The notes beneath the pieces were generated by a model that saw only the letters and a program-made list of their open reading frames with translations, made no database searches and had not been told where the DNA came from. The translations under genes were made by a program, and so were the position numbers. Source: Xenorhabdus yunnanensis (GTDB lineage: Bacteria > Pseudomonadota > Gammaproteobacteria > Enterobacterales > Enterobacteriaceae). Taken from it: a stretch of DNA of 64,000 nt. Location: NCBI RefSeq assembly GCF_028598805.1, contig NZ_JAQRFI010000025.1:1-64000 (forward strand), in the 5' to 3' direction. Of the stretch, positions 6,978 to 17,486 are shown piece after piece (the stretch's first letter is position 1; each line of letters begins with the position of its first letter).

Positions 6978-7847
6978 TTATGCCAATAACGCTTTTACAG
7001 CATCGCCAATATCGGCAAGACTACGAACAGTCTTCACACCTGCAGCTTCCAGTGCAGCAAATTTCTCATCTGCTGTACCTTTACCACCCGCAATAATCGC
7101 TCCAGCATGACCCATGCGCTTACCTTTAGGTGCAGTCACACCTGCAATATAAGCAACAACAGGTTTAGTCACATGTTCTTTGATGTAAGCAGCAGCTTCT
7201 TCTTCAGCTGTACCACCAATTTCACCAATCATGACAATTGCTTCTGTCTGTGGATCTTCTTGGAACAGTTTCAGAATATCAATAAAGTTTGAACCTGGGA
7301 TCGGGTCACCACCGATACCAACACAGGTAGATTGCCCTAATCCAGCATCAGTGGTCTGTTTAACGGCTTCATAAGTCAATGTACCTGAACGGGAGACAAT
7401 GCCCACTTTACCGGATTTGTGAATGTGGCCAGGCATGATGCCAATCTTACATTCGTCAGGTGTAATGACTCCCGGACAGTTAGGACCAATCATACGAACA
7501 CCCGCTTGATCCAGTTTTACCTTAACTGTCAGCATATCGAGTGTCGGGATGCCTTCCGTAATAGTGATGATCAGTTTAATGCCTGCTTCAATCGCTTCCA
7601 GAATGGAATCTTTACAGAATGGTGCCGGAACGTAGATAACAGAAGCAGTCGCGCCAGTTGCTTCAACCGCTTCACGTACGGTATTGAATACAGGTAGCCC
7701 CAAATGTTCAGTACCACCTTTACCCGGTGTTACGCCGCCAACCATTTGAGTACCGTAGGCAATCGCCTGTTCGGAGTGAAAAGTACCTTGGCTGCCAGTA
7801 AAACCCTGACAAATCACTTTGGTGTTTTTATCAATTAAAATAGACAT
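6978..7847 (-). CDS. sucD: Succinyl-CoA synthetase alpha subunit
   Basis: 289 residues, full family length. It forms the alpha2beta2 succinate-CoA ligase with SucC, converting succinyl-CoA to succinate with ATP (or GTP) formation. Visible features are the CoA-binding Rossmann N-terminus ([18 protein letters not shown]), GIGGDPIPG, and the phosphohistidine segment KRMGHAGAI near the C-terminus. The start codon overlaps the sucC stop, so the two subunits are translationally coupled. Last gene of the minus-strand sdhCDAB-sucABCD operon. Confidence 0.97.
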   Translation of the reverse strand: MSILIDKNTKVICQGFTGSQGTFHSEQAIAYGTQMVGGVTPGKGGTEHLGLPVFNTVREAVEATGATASVIYVPAPFCKDSILEAIEAGIKLIITITEGIPTLDMLTVKVKLDQAGVRMIGPNCPGVITPDECKIGIMPGHIHKSGKVGIVSRSGTLTYEAVKQTTDAGLGQSTCVGIGGDPIPGSNFIDILKLFQEDPQTEAIVMIGEIGGTAEEEAAAYIKEHVTKPVVAYIAGVTAPKGKRMGHAGAIIAGGKGTADEKFAALEAAGVKTVRSLADIGDAVKALLA

Positions 7848-9013
7848 TATTTATTCCCCGCTGCTGCTACTGCCTGTTTAGCTGCGTCTGTCAAACTGGT
7901 AGCTGCAATGATGTTCAAACCACTGTCTGCCAGTTTTTTAGCGCCCAGTTCAGCATTGTTGCCTTCCAGACGAACGACTACTGGTACATTAACTCCAACT
8001 TCTTCCACCGCACCAATAATGCCGTCAGCAATCAAGTCACAGCGGACGATACCACCAAAGATATTGACCAAAACAGCTTTGACATTTTCATCTGACAAGA
8101 TGATTTTAAATGCTTCAGTAACACGTTCTTTTGTTGCACCACCACCTACATCAAGGAAGTTTGCCGGTGCACCACCGTGCAGTTTGACAATGTCCATAGT
8201 TCCCATTGCCAGACCTGCACCATTCACCATACAACCAATGTTGCCATCCAGCGCAACATAGTTCAGCTCCCATTGTGCAGCCTGGGCTTCACGTGGATCT
8301 TCCTGTGAAGGATCGTGCATTTCACGCATTTCGGCCTGACGGAACATCGCATTACCATCAGCGCCTAATTTTCCATCCAAACAAACCAGATCACCTTGAG
8401 TTGTGATCACCAGAGGGTTGATTTCGACCATTGCCAAATCACGCTCTAAAAACAATTTTGCCAATCCTAAGAAAATTTTGGTGAATTGACCAACTTGCTT
8501 ACCAGTCAAACCGAGTTTGAACGCCAATTCACGGCCTTGATACGGCATAGGGCCAGACAGTGGGTCGATAATTGCTTTATGAATCAGCTCGGGCGTTTCT
8601 TCCGCCACTTTTTCTATTTCGACACCACCTTCAGTAGAGGCCATGAACACTACACGACGTGTACCGCGGTCAACAACAGCACCGAGATACAGCTCCTTGG
8701 CAATATCGGTTGCTCCTTCCACCAAAATCTGATGAACAGGTTGTCCCTGTGCATCTGTCTGGTAAGTTACCAGTCGTTTACCCAGCCATTGTTCAGCAAA
8801 AGCACGGATATCTTCCTTGCTGTTGACGACTTTCACGCCACCAGCCTTACCGCGACCACCTGCATGAACCTGACATTTAACGACCCAAGGGCCTGAACCA
8901 ATCTTGGATGCTGCTTCTTCTGCTTCGCGCGGAGTGGTACAAGCATAGCCAGCTGGTGCTGGTAAACCATACCGTGCAAAAAGTTGTTTTGCCTGATACT
9001 CGTGTAAATTCAT
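7847..9013 (-). CDS. sucC: Succinyl-CoA synthetase beta subunit
   Basis: 388 residues, identical length to the enterobacterial enzyme. The N-terminal ATP-grasp domain starts [20 protein letters not shown] and has the [14 protein letters not shown] nucleotide-binding segment. [10 protein letters not shown] and [15 protein letters not shown] mark the metal and C-terminal succinate/CoA domains. Partner of SucD, acting in the cytoplasmic TCA cycle. It is separated from sucB by 245 nt carrying repeats and two hairpins. Confidence 0.97.
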   Translation of the reverse strand: MNLHEYQAKQLFARYGLPAPAGYACTTPREAEEAASKIGSGPWVVKCQVHAGGRGKAGGVKVVNSKEDIRAFAEQWLGKRLVTYQTDAQGQPVHQILVEGATDIAKELYLGAVVDRGTRRVVFMASTEGGVEIEKVAEETPELIHKAIIDPLSGPMPYQGRELAFKLGLTGKQVGQFTKIFLGLAKLFLERDLAMVEINPLVITTQGDLVCLDGKLGADGNAMFRQAEMREMHDPSQEDPREAQAAQWELNYVALDGNIGCMVNGAGLAMGTMDIVKLHGGAPANFLDVGGGATKERVTEAFKIILSDENVKAVLVNIFGGIVRCDLIADGIIGAVEEVGVNVPVVVRLEGNNAELGAKKLADSGLNIIAATSLTDAAKQAVAAAGNK

Positions 9014-9078
9014 GATGTTCTATCCATAATTTGATCTAAGAAAGGTAAATTACCTTCTATCCCCTTCTATCTTTCGAA

Positions 9079-9146
9079 TTGTCTCTTTGTTGGCTGTATT
9101 CATTTACTTGCCGCCGCGATAAAACTCGAAATCTATCGGGTATATA
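9079..9146 (-). repeat. Copy B of a dispersed repeat element
   Basis: Read on the minus strand, this starts TATACCCGATAGATTTCGAG and continues TTTTATCGCGGCGGCAAG. The same core occurs at 33903-33941 (plus strand, TACCCTATAGATTTCAAG, then TTGTAGCACGGCAACAGG) and, degraded, at 21948-21979. The pattern resembles the dispersed palindromic elements common between genes of Xenorhabdus and Photorhabdus; that assignment is from memory. Non-coding. Confidence 0.6.
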
Positions 9147-9165
9147 TTCGTTGCTCTGGATATGA

Positions 9166-9248
9166 CCAGCCCAAAGGGCTGGCCTGCATATACATTTTTA
9201 CATCAACATCGTACTACTTCAGACTTGGCGGAGTTAACACCCTCCGCC
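9166..9248 (-). repeat. Two hairpins in the sucB-sucC spacer
   Basis: CCAGCCC/GGGCTGG (9166-9172 and 9176-9182, 3-nt loop) and GGCGGAG/CTCCGCC (9227-9233 and 9242-9248, 8-nt loop) are two perfect 7-bp stems. They sit just downstream of the sucB stop in the operon transcript and lack U-runs. They probably protect 3' ends or tune sucC/sucD expression relative to sucAB rather than terminate. Confidence 0.7.
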
Positions 9249-9258
9249 GATAGTGATG

Positions 9259-10470
9259 CTATACATCCAGCAACAAACGTGTTGGATCTTCCAGCATTTC
9301 TTTGATGGTCACCAGAAAGCCGACTGACTCACGACCGTCAATCAGACGGTGGTCATAGGACAACGCCAGATACATCATTGGGAGGATCTCAACCTGACCA
9401 TTGACTGCCATTGGACGATCTTTAATGGCATGCATACCAAGGATCGCGCTTTGTGGTGGGTTAATGATCGGGGTGGACATCAGGGAGCCGAAAACACCGC
9501 CATTAGTAATAGTAAAATTACCGCCAGTGAGTTCTTCAACAGTCAGTTTGCCGTCACGGCCTTTGATAGCCAGCTCTTTGATGTTTTTCTCAATGTCAGC
9601 CATGCTCAATGCATCTGCATCACGCAATACTGGTGTAACCAGACCACGAGGTGTAGATACAGCAATACTGATATCAAAATAGTTGTGGTAAACCACATCA
9701 GTGCCGTCAATAGAAGCGTTCACTTCTGGGTAGCGTTTCAATGCTTCAACAACTGCTTTCACATAGAAAGACATGAAACCCAGACGCATACCATGACGTT
9801 TCTCAAATACATCGCCATACTGTTTGCGCAACTCCTGAATTGGCTTCATGTTGACTTCATTGAAAGTCGTCAACATCGCAGTATTGTTTTTCGCTTCAAG
9901 CAGACGTTCTGCAACACGTTTGCGCAGACGCGTCATTGGGACGCGTTTTTCACTACGATGTGGCAATAAGGATGACTGTTCAGCAGACGCAGCAGGTTTA
10001 CCACTCTCTTTTTTATTCGTAGCGATATATTTTTCTACATCTTCACGAACAATACGGCCACCAACACCACTGCCTTTAATTGCAGCAGGATCTAAATCAT
10101 GTTCTGCAATCAGACGACGAACCGCTGGACTTAATGCATCGTTGCTTTCTTCTTCCAAAGACGCAGTCTGACGTTGTGCTGGTGTTGCCTCTGTTTTTTC
10201 TTTTACGTCAGCAGGAATACCAGTGCTGTTACCCAGACGAATACGACCCAGCAGTTGTCTGGACAGTACAGTTGCGCCCTCTTCTTCCAAAATAGCTTCT
10301 AAGACACCCGCTTCACTTGCAGGTACTTCCAGAACAACTTTGTCGGTTTCAATTTCAACCAGTACTTCATCACGCTCTATGGTGTCACCTGGTTTTTTAT
10401 GCCATGTGGCAACAGTGGCATCTGCAACAGATTCAGGAAGGTCTGGAACCAGAATTTCTACGCTACTCAT
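9259..10470 (-). CDS. sucB: 2-oxoglutarate dehydrogenase E2, dihydrolipoyl succinyltransferase
   Basis: 403 residues. The N-terminal lipoyl domain carries the [14 protein letters not shown] motif with the lipoylated Lys. A linker follows, then the E3-binding domain ([26 protein letters not shown] around residues 113-150), and the catalytic domain ends with [11 protein letters not shown], holding the active His and Asp. It transfers succinyl groups to CoA in the 2-oxoglutarate dehydrogenase complex and builds its 24-mer core. It follows sucA after 13 nt. It terminates with TAG, which is useful as evidence that TAG is a normal stop in this genome. Confidence 0.97.
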   Translation of the reverse strand: MSSVEILVPDLPESVADATVATWHKKPGDTIERDEVLVEIETDKVVLEVPASEAGVLEAILEEEGATVLSRQLLGRIRLGNSTGIPADVKEKTEATPAQRQTASLEEESNDALSPAVRRLIAEHDLDPAAIKGSGVGGRIVREDVEKYIATNKKESGKPAASAEQSSLLPHRSEKRVPMTRLRKRVAERLLEAKNNTAMLTTFNEVNMKPIQELRKQYGDVFEKRHGMRLGFMSFYVKAVVEALKRYPEVNASIDGTDVVYHNYFDISIAVSTPRGLVTPVLRDADALSMADIEKNIKELAIKGRDGKLTVEELTGGNFTITNGGVFGSLMSTPIINPPQSAILGMHAIKDRPMAVNGQVEILPMMYLALSYDHRLIDGRESVGFLVTIKEMLEDPTRLLLDV

Positions 10471-10483
10471 TTTCTATCCTTAT

Positions 10484-13291
10484 TTATTCAACGTTCAGTG
10501 CGTCATTAACCAGTGCTTGCTGTTGCTGCTGGTGAACAGACGTATATCCCACAGCCGGGGAAGCAGATGCTGGACGACCTGCATAACGTAAAGAAGCTCC
10601 AAATGGGATTGCTTCACGGAAATTATGTTGACTGCAATACCAAGCCCCTTGGTTCAGTGGCTCTTCCTGACACCAGACAAAGTCATGAACATGAGCATAC
10701 TGCTCAACCTGAGCTTGCAAATGCTGACGTGGGAATGGATACAGCTGTTCAATACGCACGATAGCGACATCAGTCTGTTCATTCTTACGACGCTTTTCCA
10801 GCAGATCGTAATAAACTTTACCGGAACAAAGTACAACGCGCTTAACACCTTTTGGATCCAAAGCGTCAATCTCACCAATCACTGGCTCGAATTTGCCGTT
10901 CGCCAATTCATCCAGATTAGATACTGCCAATGGATGACGCAGCAATGATTTAGGAGACATAACGATGAGCGGACGGCGCATACCACGCAGAGCCTGACGA
11001 CGCAGCATGTGATAAACCTGAGCCGGAGTCGATGGCACGCAGACCTGCATGTTTTGTTCAGCACACAGTTGCAGATAACGCTCCAGACGTGCCGATGAGT
11101 GCTCAGGACCTTGCCCTTCATAACCATGTGGCAACAACATAACCAGGCCACACATACGGCCCCATTTCTGTTCGCCAGAGCTGATGAATTGGTCAATCAC
11201 CACCTGAGCCACGTTGGCGAAGTCACCAAATTGCGCTTCCCAAATCGTCAGGGCACGAGGTTCAGTTGTTGCATAACCGTATTCAAATGCCAGTACAGCT
11301 TCTTCTGAAAGTACAGAGTCCCATACCTTGAATACACCTTGACTATTGTGAACATTTGCCAAAGGTACATAAACAGAAGCGTTGGTTTGGTTATGAATAA
11401 CCGCATGACGATGGAAGAAAGTACCACGACCCGCATCTTCACCAGAGAGGCGCACAGGAATACCTTCGTCAACCAGAGTCGCGTAAGCCAGTGTTTCCGC
11501 ACCACCCCAGTCAAAAAATTTATTGCCATTAGCCATTTCAGCACGGTCGCCGTAGATTTTCGCAACACGTGAGTGCATTTCTACTTCGGCAGGAATAGTA
11601 CTGATGCGTTTGCCCAGATCTTGCAGACGTTTCATATCCACTTGATGCGGATATTCTTCATCCCATTCGTGATTCAGGTAGGGTTCCCATGTGAATGAAT
11701 GCAGCCCCATTGGACGCCATTCATCAACAACACACTCACCGTGATCCAATGCGTCACGATACAGATTTACTATCTCAGTAACATCATTGGCAGCCAGCAA
11801 GCCTTCTGCTATCAGTTTATCTGCATAGATTTTACGTGCAGTTGGTTGTTTCTTGATTTGCTGGTACATCAGAGGCTGAGTTGCACTTGGTTCATCAGCT
11901 TCGTTATGACCATGGCGACGGTAACAAACCAGATCGATCATTACGTCACGTTTAAAGGTATTACGGAAGTCAAGAGCCAGACGAGTAACAAATGCAACAG
12001 CTTCCGGATCATCCGCGTTAACGTGGAAAATCGGTGCCTGAACCATTTTCACAATATCAGTACAATATTGTGTTGAACGAGAATCTTTCGGGTTAGAAGT
12101 GGTGAAACCAATCTGGTTGTTAACTACGATACGAACAGTACCGCCGACTTCATAACCGCGAGCCTGAGACATGTTCAGCGTTTCCTGAACAATCCCTTGC
12201 CCTATTACTGCAGCATCACCATGGATGGTGACAGGCAGAACCATGTTACTACGACCTTCATCAAGGCGATCACGGCGAGCACGTACAGAACCGATAACAA
12301 CAGGGCTGACAATCTCAAGGTGAGACGGGTTAAAGGCCAGTGCCAAATGCACCAAACCACCTTCGGTCTCAAAATCAGAAGAAAAACCTTGATGGTATTT
12401 TACGTCACCTGTACCCAGATGCTCTTTATGTTTACCTGCAAATTCGTCGAATAAATCAACAGGTTTTTTACCCAAGAGATTGACCAGAACGTTGAGGCGG
12501 CCACGGTGAGCCATTCCCAACACAACTTCGCGGGTATCTTGTTTACCTGCGTGGCGGATCAATTCTTTTAACATAAGGATAAGTGCATCGCCACCTTCGA
12601 GGGAGAAACGTTTCGCCCCCGGGAACTTAGCACCTAAATAGCGTTCCAAACCTTCCGCTGATGTTAATTCTTTCAGGAAACGACGCTTTTCTTCTGCATT
12701 AAATTGTAAACCAACCGTCACAGACTCCAGACGTTGCTGAATCCAACGTTTTTCTTCTGTATTGGTGATATGCATATATTCCGCACCAATTGAACCGCAA
12801 TAAATGCTTTTCAGTGCGTCATATAGATCCGCCAATTTCATTGTCTCTTTACCAATGGCAAAAGAACCCACATTAAACGTTTCTTCAAAATCCGCTTTTG
12901 TTAAATTATGGAAAGCAGGATCGAGATCTGGTACAGGTTCCTGTTTCCATAATCCCAATGGATCAAGGTTTGCATCTTGGTGTCCGCGGAAGCGGAATGC
13001 ATTGATGAGCTGCAAAACTTTAACTTGTTTTGCATCCATTGCTGGATCGCTGACTGAAGTGTGGTAACGCGTAGCATCTTTTGCCAGACGACGGAAATAA
13101 TCGCGTGTCTGTGAGTGAAGTTGTTCCCCGCTAAATCCTGCTTCCGGTAATTGTTGGAAAATTTCTCTCCAACTTGCATCAACGGAATTAGGATCGGTTA
13201 TATAGTCTTCATAGATTTGCTCTATGTAAGACTGGTTTGCACCAGCCAGAAAGCTTGAGTCCAGCCAGTCCTTCATTGCGCCGTTCTGCAT
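10484..13291 (-). CDS. sucA: 2-oxoglutarate dehydrogenase E1 component
   Basis: 935 residues, matching the E. coli enzyme along its length. It is the thiamine-diphosphate-dependent decarboxylase that starts 2-oxoglutarate oxidation. Recognisable segments are MQNGAMKDWLDSSFL at the start, HRGRLNVLVNLLGKKP, the ThDP/metal region GDAAVIGQGIVQETLNMS...NNQIGFTTSNP, the active-site RRHGHNEADEP, and GEDAGRGTFFHRHA. The C-terminus QALVNDALNVE is intact. It is preceded by a 323-nt spacer after sdhB that can hold an internal promoter or attenuator. Confidence 0.98.
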   Translation of the reverse strand: MQNGAMKDWLDSSFLAGANQSYIEQIYEDYITDPNSVDASWREIFQQLPEAGFSGEQLHSQTRDYFRRLAKDATRYHTSVSDPAMDAKQVKVLQLINAFRFRGHQDANLDPLGLWKQEPVPDLDPAFHNLTKADFEETFNVGSFAIGKETMKLADLYDALKSIYCGSIGAEYMHITNTEEKRWIQQRLESVTVGLQFNAEEKRRFLKELTSAEGLERYLGAKFPGAKRFSLEGGDALILMLKELIRHAGKQDTREVVLGMAHRGRLNVLVNLLGKKPVDLFDEFAGKHKEHLGTGDVKYHQGFSSDFETEGGLVHLALAFNPSHLEIVSPVVIGSVRARRDRLDEGRSNMVLPVTIHGDAAVIGQGIVQETLNMSQARGYEVGGTVRIVVNNQIGFTTSNPKDSRSTQYCTDIVKMVQAPIFHVNADDPEAVAFVTRLALDFRNTFKRDVMIDLVCYRRHGHNEADEPSATQPLMYQQIKKQPTARKIYADKLIAEGLLAANDVTEIVNLYRDALDHGECVVDEWRPMGLHSFTWEPYLNHEWDEEYPHQVDMKRLQDLGKRISTIPAEVEMHSRVAKIYGDRAEMANGNKFFDWGGAETLAYATLVDEGIPVRLSGEDAGRGTFFHRHAVIHNQTNASVYVPLANVHNSQGVFKVWDSVLSEEAVLAFEYGYATTEPRALTIWEAQFGDFANVAQVVIDQFISSGEQKWGRMCGLVMLLPHGYEGQGPEHSSARLERYLQLCAEQNMQVCVPSTPAQVYHMLRRQALRGMRRPLIVMSPKSLLRHPLAVSNLDELANGKFEPVIGEIDALDPKGVKRVVLCSGKVYYDLLEKRRKNEQTDVAIVRIEQLYPFPRQHLQAQVEQYAHVHDFVWCQEEPLNQGAWYCSQHNFREAIPFGASLRYAGRPASASPAVGYTSVHQQQQQALVNDALNVE

Positions 13292-13614
13292 TGTGATCCC
13301 TTAAGCTTTAAAAGCTTTAGTTTTCGCCGTGGTTAACAAATACCGCTTAATTAGCGGTGTTGATAAAAGGTTCATTTGGACGTGCTTATTGCATGTTCTT
13401 TTTTGGGTTTTCCTACCCTTCAAGGAACCTTTAAAAACTGAATACCAGTTTTTAAAGATTCCTTTATTTGGAAACATGTCGCGTCTTTAGCAGTAGGCAA
13501 TTTATCATTTTTCATTCTTTATGCCCTCCACCGATTTGATATTTATTTCAAAATTGTGGAGGGCAACATTATATGCACTATTTATGTGTTATTTATGCAC
13601 GAAGCATCTCTTTA
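13292..13614 (-). promoter_or_regulatory. sdhB-sucA spacer with two strong hairpins
   Basis: No gene is seen in these 323 nt. One hairpin has arms 13422-13440 and 13446-13464: 18 pairs with one mismatch around the 5-nt loop AATAC, with CTTTAAAAACTG pairing perfectly to CAGTTTTTAAAG. A second pairs GCCCTCCAC (13523-13531) with GTGGAGGGC (13556-13564) across a 24-nt loop. Neither ends in a U-run on the coding strand. They likely cause partial attenuation, RNA processing or 3'-end protection between the sdh and suc halves of the operon. Confidence 0.6.
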
Positions 13615-14331
13615 CTATGCGCTATGTTTCAATAACATAGACTTAATATGACCAATCGCTTTTGTCGGATTCAACCCTTTAGGACATACACTGACGCAAT
13701 TCATAATCCCATGGCAGCGGAAAACACTGAACGCATCATTCAGGTTATCCAATCGTGAAGTTATTTCAGTATCACGGCTGTCAATCAGGAAACGGTATGC
13801 TGACAAAAGACCGGCTGGACCAATAAATTTATCCGGATTCCACCAGAATGATGGACAGGACGTTGAACAACAGGCACATAAGATACATTCATACAATCCG
13901 TCCAGTTTTTCTCGCTGTTCCGGTGATTGCAGGTGTTCACGCGCGGGGGGATTTTTATTGTCATTAATCAGATAAGGACGAATTTTCTCATATTGCGCGT
14001 AGAACTGCCCCATATCGACAACCAGATCACGAATCACTGGCAGGCCAGGCAATGGACGAATAACAATTTTCTTATTGCCACGACGCAACGCAGAAACTGG
14101 CATCACGCATGCCAAACCGTTTTTACCATTCATATTCACGCCATCAGAGCCACAAACCCCCTCACGACAAGAACGACGGAATGACAGGGTTGGATCTTGC
14201 TCTTTTAGCTGGATGAGCGCATCCAGCAACATCATGTCGCGCCCTTCCTGTGCTTCCAGTGTGTAATCCTGCATACGGGGTGCATCATCTACATCTGGAT
14301 TATAACGATAAATCGAAAATTCAAGTTTCAT
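13615..14331 (-). CDS. sdhB: Succinate dehydrogenase iron-sulfur subunit
   Basis: 238 residues, full length. The N-terminal plant-type ferredoxin domain binds the 2Fe-2S centre (SCREGVCGSDGVNMNGKNGLAC). The C-terminal domain holds the 4Fe-4S (CILCACCSTSCP) and 3Fe-4S (CHGIMNCVSVCPKGLNP) cysteines. It passes electrons from the FAD of SdhA to ubiquinone at the SdhCD anchor. It begins 37 nt after sdhA. Confidence 0.97.
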   Translation of the reverse strand: MKLEFSIYRYNPDVDDAPRMQDYTLEAQEGRDMMLLDALIQLKEQDPTLSFRRSCREGVCGSDGVNMNGKNGLACVMPVSALRRGNKKIVIRPLPGLPVIRDLVVDMGQFYAQYEKIRPYLINDNKNPPAREHLQSPEQREKLDGLYECILCACCSTSCPSFWWNPDKFIGPAGLLSAYRFLIDSRDTEITSRLDNLNDAFSVFRCHGIMNCVSVCPKGLNPTKAIGHIKSMLLKHSA

Positions 14332-14368
14332 AATCTATTTCTCCGCAACTGGAACATCAGCAACGCAA

Positions 14369-16135
14369 TTAGTAAGAACGCACTTTCGGCGGGAAAGCTT
14401 CACGCAGCGTTGGCTGCATATTCACTTCACGGCGGGTCATACTCTCAGTTTGCGGTAAATACAGGCTATGGCACAGCCAATTAGCATCATCACGTTCTGG
14501 GTAATCAAAGCGGCTGTGAGCACCACGACTTTCTGTGCGGAAATTCGCAGAAACTGCAGTCGAATAGGCCGTTTCCATCAGATTATCCAACTCCAGGCAT
14601 TCGATGCGCTGGGTATTGAATTCTGATGAAGTATCATCCAGACGAGCATTTTTCAAACGTTCGCGGATCACTTTCAGCTCTTCCAATCCTTTTGCCATCG
14701 CATCACCTTCACGGAATACCGAGAAATTATGCTGCATACAAGATTGCAGGGCTTTGCGGATTTCAACCGGATCTTCACCTGAACGGGTATTATTCCAACG
14801 ATCCAGACGTTGAAGTGCTGCATCAACATCAGATTCGCTGGCATCACGGCTAGTACCCTGTTCCATCAGGCACTCTTTCAGATGCAGGCCTGCGGAACGA
14901 CCAAATACCACCAGATCAAGCAGTGAGTTACCACCCAGACGGTTTGCACCGTGAACAGATACACAAGCAATTTCACCCACAGCAAACAGGCCAGGAATCA
15001 CTACATCTTCACCTTTTTCATTTAATGTCAATGCCTGACCGGTGATCTTAGTTGGAATTCCCCCCATCATATAGTGACAAGTTGGAATAACAGGAATCGG
15101 CTCTTTCACAGGATCTGCGTGAGCGAAAGTACGGGATAATTCAAGAATGCCCGGTAGGCGGGATTCCAATACATCTTTGCCAAGATGATCCAGTTTCAAT
15201 TTGACGTGAGGACCCCATGGGCCTTCACAGCCACGACCTTCACGGATCTCAATCATCATAGAACGTGCGACCACATCACGGCCGGCAAGGTCTTTGGCAT
15301 TTGGTGCATAACGCTCCATGAAACGCTCACCATCTTTATTCAACAGGTAACCACCTTCACCACGGCAACCTTCTGTGACCAGAACACCCGCTCCGGCAAT
15401 GCCGGTTGGGTGGAATTGCCACATTTCCATATCCTGAACAGGAACACCTGCACGCAATGCCATGCCCACACCATCACCAGTATTGATATGCGCATTAGTT
15501 GTGGATTGGAAGATTCGGCCGGCGCCACCGGTTGCCAGGATAGTTGCCTTAGCTTTGAAATAAACGACTTCACCGGTTTCAATGCAAATAGCGGTACAAC
15601 CAACTGTCGCGCCATCCTGATTCTTAACCAGATCCAACGAATACCACTCAGAGAAGATTGTCGTGTGGTTTTTCAAATTCTGCTGATACAGAGTATGTAA
15701 TAGAGCGTGACCAGTTCGGTCAGCAGCGGCAGCAGTACGAGCGGCCTGCTCACCACCAAAATTTTTGGACTGCCCACCAAATGGACGTTGATAAATGCGG
15801 CCATTTTCCAGACGGGAGAATGGTAAACCCATGTGCTCCAATTCTAAAATTGCTTCTGGGCCAGTTTTACACATATACTCAATGGCATCTTGGTCACCAA
15901 TATAATCGGAGCCTTTCACCGTATCATACATGTGCCATTCCCAGTTATCTTCATGGGTATTACCCAGAGCAACAGTGATTCCACCCTGCGCTGAAACAGT
16001 ATGGGAACGAGTCGGGAACACCTTAGAAATCAAGGCACAGGATAAACCCATTTGTGAAATTTGCAGTGCAGCACGCATACCTGCGCCACCAGCACCAATA
16101 ACAACAGCGTCAAACTCTCTTACTGGCAGTTTCAT
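14369..16135 (-). CDS. sdhA: Succinate dehydrogenase flavoprotein subunit
   Basis: 588 residues from the start [17 protein letters not shown] at 16135. The open frame extends 44 codons further upstream, but that part overlaps sdhD and is not coding. The FAD-binding [11 protein letters not shown], the covalent-FAD region [10 protein letters not shown], the substrate motif HPTGIAGAG and RGEGGYLLN and the active-site segment [18 protein letters not shown] are all present. It oxidises succinate to fumarate as part of complex II. Start and stop of the sdhD/sdhA pair overlap (TAATG). Confidence 0.98.
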   Translation of the reverse strand: MKLPVREFDAVVIGAGGAGMRAALQISQMGLSCALISKVFPTRSHTVSAQGGITVALGNTHEDNWEWHMYDTVKGSDYIGDQDAIEYMCKTGPEAILELEHMGLPFSRLENGRIYQRPFGGQSKNFGGEQAARTAAAADRTGHALLHTLYQQNLKNHTTIFSEWYSLDLVKNQDGATVGCTAICIETGEVVYFKAKATILATGGAGRIFQSTTNAHINTGDGVGMALRAGVPVQDMEMWQFHPTGIAGAGVLVTEGCRGEGGYLLNKDGERFMERYAPNAKDLAGRDVVARSMMIEIREGRGCEGPWGPHVKLKLDHLGKDVLESRLPGILELSRTFAHADPVKEPIPVIPTCHYMMGGIPTKITGQALTLNEKGEDVVIPGLFAVGEIACVSVHGANRLGGNSLLDLVVFGRSAGLHLKECLMEQGTSRDASESDVDAALQRLDRWNNTRSGEDPVEIRKALQSCMQHNFSVFREGDAMAKGLEELKVIRERLKNARLDDTSSEFNTQRIECLELDNLMETAYSTAVSANFRTESRGAHSRFDYPERDDANWLCHSLYLPQTESMTRREVNMQPTLREAFPPKVRSY

Positions 16136-16482
16136 TATGCACCCCACACAACAAATGTTCCGTAAATCAAATAAGTTAACAACGCTACAATAATCACCAG
16201 TTGCAGAACCAAACGCGGTGCAAACGGTTTGACATAATCTGTCAGTACCTGCCACATGCCAATCCACGCATGAACCAGGATGGAAAGCAGAGTCAACACA
16301 GTGAATACTTTAGTGAGGGATGAAGAGAAGAAACCACGCCAGACTTCATAGGTAATATCCGACGTTGTTGCGACAAAACCGACGAGGTAAAGGACGTACA
16401 AAACAATAATAATTGCAGATGCACGTAACAACAGCCAGTCCTGAATACCCGTACGACCCAATGCGGATGCGTTGCTTACCAT
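16135..16482 (-). CDS. sdhD: Succinate dehydrogenase membrane anchor SdhD
   Basis: 115 residues, same length as in E. coli, with three membrane helices. [16 protein letters not shown] contains the haem-ligand His region and the quinone-site Asp-Tyr pair. It anchors SdhAB and forms the ubiquinone site with SdhC. The start overlaps the end of sdhC by a few bases. Confidence 0.96.
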   Translation of the reverse strand: MVSNASALGRTGIQDWLLLRASAIIIVLYVLYLVGFVATTSDITYEVWRGFFSSSLTKVFTVLTLLSILVHAWIGMWQVLTDYVKPFAPRLVLQLVIIVALLTYLIYGTFVVWGA

Positions 16483-16865
16483 AATAATACCCCAGCCAGA
16501 ATAGACAGAATAACCGCGATTACTATTGCCACTTTGGCAGATGCATTACCGGTAGCGAGATTTTCTTCCAAGAAACCAAAATCCATCAACACATGGCGTA
16601 TGCCTCCACAGATATGGTAAGCCAATGCCGTCAATATCCCCCACAGGATAAATTTGGCGAAGAAGCCAGTCATGATTTCAGATGCTTGTAGAAAGCCCTC
16701 CTGCGAAGACAGTGACATACCCAACAACCACAGCAGAATACCGACTGCGATGAAGGTGATGACGCCTGAGATACGGTGCAAGATCGATGCTATCGCGGAG
16801 ACGGGTTGATTAATCGTCCGCAGATCAAGGTTGACAGGTCTTTGTTTTTTCACAATTTTGCCCAC
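16476..16865 (-). CDS. sdhC: Succinate dehydrogenase cytochrome b556 subunit
   Basis: 129 residues starting [18 protein letters not shown], with three membrane helices. ILHRISGV is the conserved quinone-site segment and [17 protein letters not shown] contains the haem b ligand His. First gene of the eight-gene TCA operon on the minus strand, transcribed away from gltA. Confidence 0.96.
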   Translation of the reverse strand: MGKIVKKQRPVNLDLRTINQPVSAIASILHRISGVITFIAVGILLWLLGMSLSSQEGFLQASEIMTGFFAKFILWGILTALAYHICGGIRHVLMDFGFLEENLATGNASAKVAIVIAVILSILAGVLLW

Positions 16866-17486
16866 AAAGCTTTTTTTTATTTTCCATCCTCCGGTCCTGG
16901 GCGGGAATCAGACAGCGCTAAGAGGATACAAAGACACAACATAATTAACTCAACAATCCTTACTGTTCATCAAAAGTTGTGATTTGGTCACGCTGGGTGC
17001 TCCTACATCAGGGTAATCCGGAGACCTCACGGAAGTATAAGTACTTCACATTGTTATTACAATTCCCACACAATATGATTGTTAACATTTAGCTTGAACA
17101 GTGAGAAAGATCACGCTTCAAACATTTATCATAAAAACTATTATGTTGTTTGACAAAGATTAAACATTTATCTTACATATATGTCGTTATATATTATTTG
17201 GCGTCATTGTATGATGAAGAATTAATCTTCACGAAAAATAAAAGTTATGTGGGAGTGTCATATAAGCACAAAATGTTAACATTTTATGTCAATAATACTT
17301 CAAACATAATTCCCAAAAACTTTTTAACAACCTGAAAACCATTGTCATCCGTAATGAGATTTCAGCGTTAAATGTGATACCAGCCTGATTTTAAATTCTC
17401 TCCGGTAGCACAATGCCTTCGGCACAGTATAAATTGCGCCTATCTGGTTGTTAGGGGTTATAAAAATAAGCGCTAAGGAGATGTAA
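16866..17486. promoter_or_regulatory. Divergent sdhC-gltA control region
   Basis: This 621-nt spacer separates two divergent TCA operons and holds no credible gene. It contains a CRP-type palindrome at 17101-17114. A TATAAA at 17428-17433, about 50 nt before the gltA start, is a candidate gltA -10. The size matches the long divergent region in enterobacteria, where ArcA, CRP and Fur/RyhB act; individual sites other than the CRP match are not resolved. Confidence 0.7.
17101..17114. promoter_or_regulatory. Candidate CRP binding site
   Basis: GTGA-GAAAGA-TCAC is a perfect inverted GTGA-N6-TCAC with the spacing required by CRP, about 235 bp upstream of sdhC and 370 bp upstream of gltA. CRP activation of sdh in E. 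coli makes the assignment plausible. Confidence 0.6.

Noticed and set aside
16978-16992. Second CRP-like palindrome GTGATTTGGTCAC upstream of sdhC
   Set aside because: The spacer is 5 bp instead of the required 6, so it is unlikely to bind CRP well.
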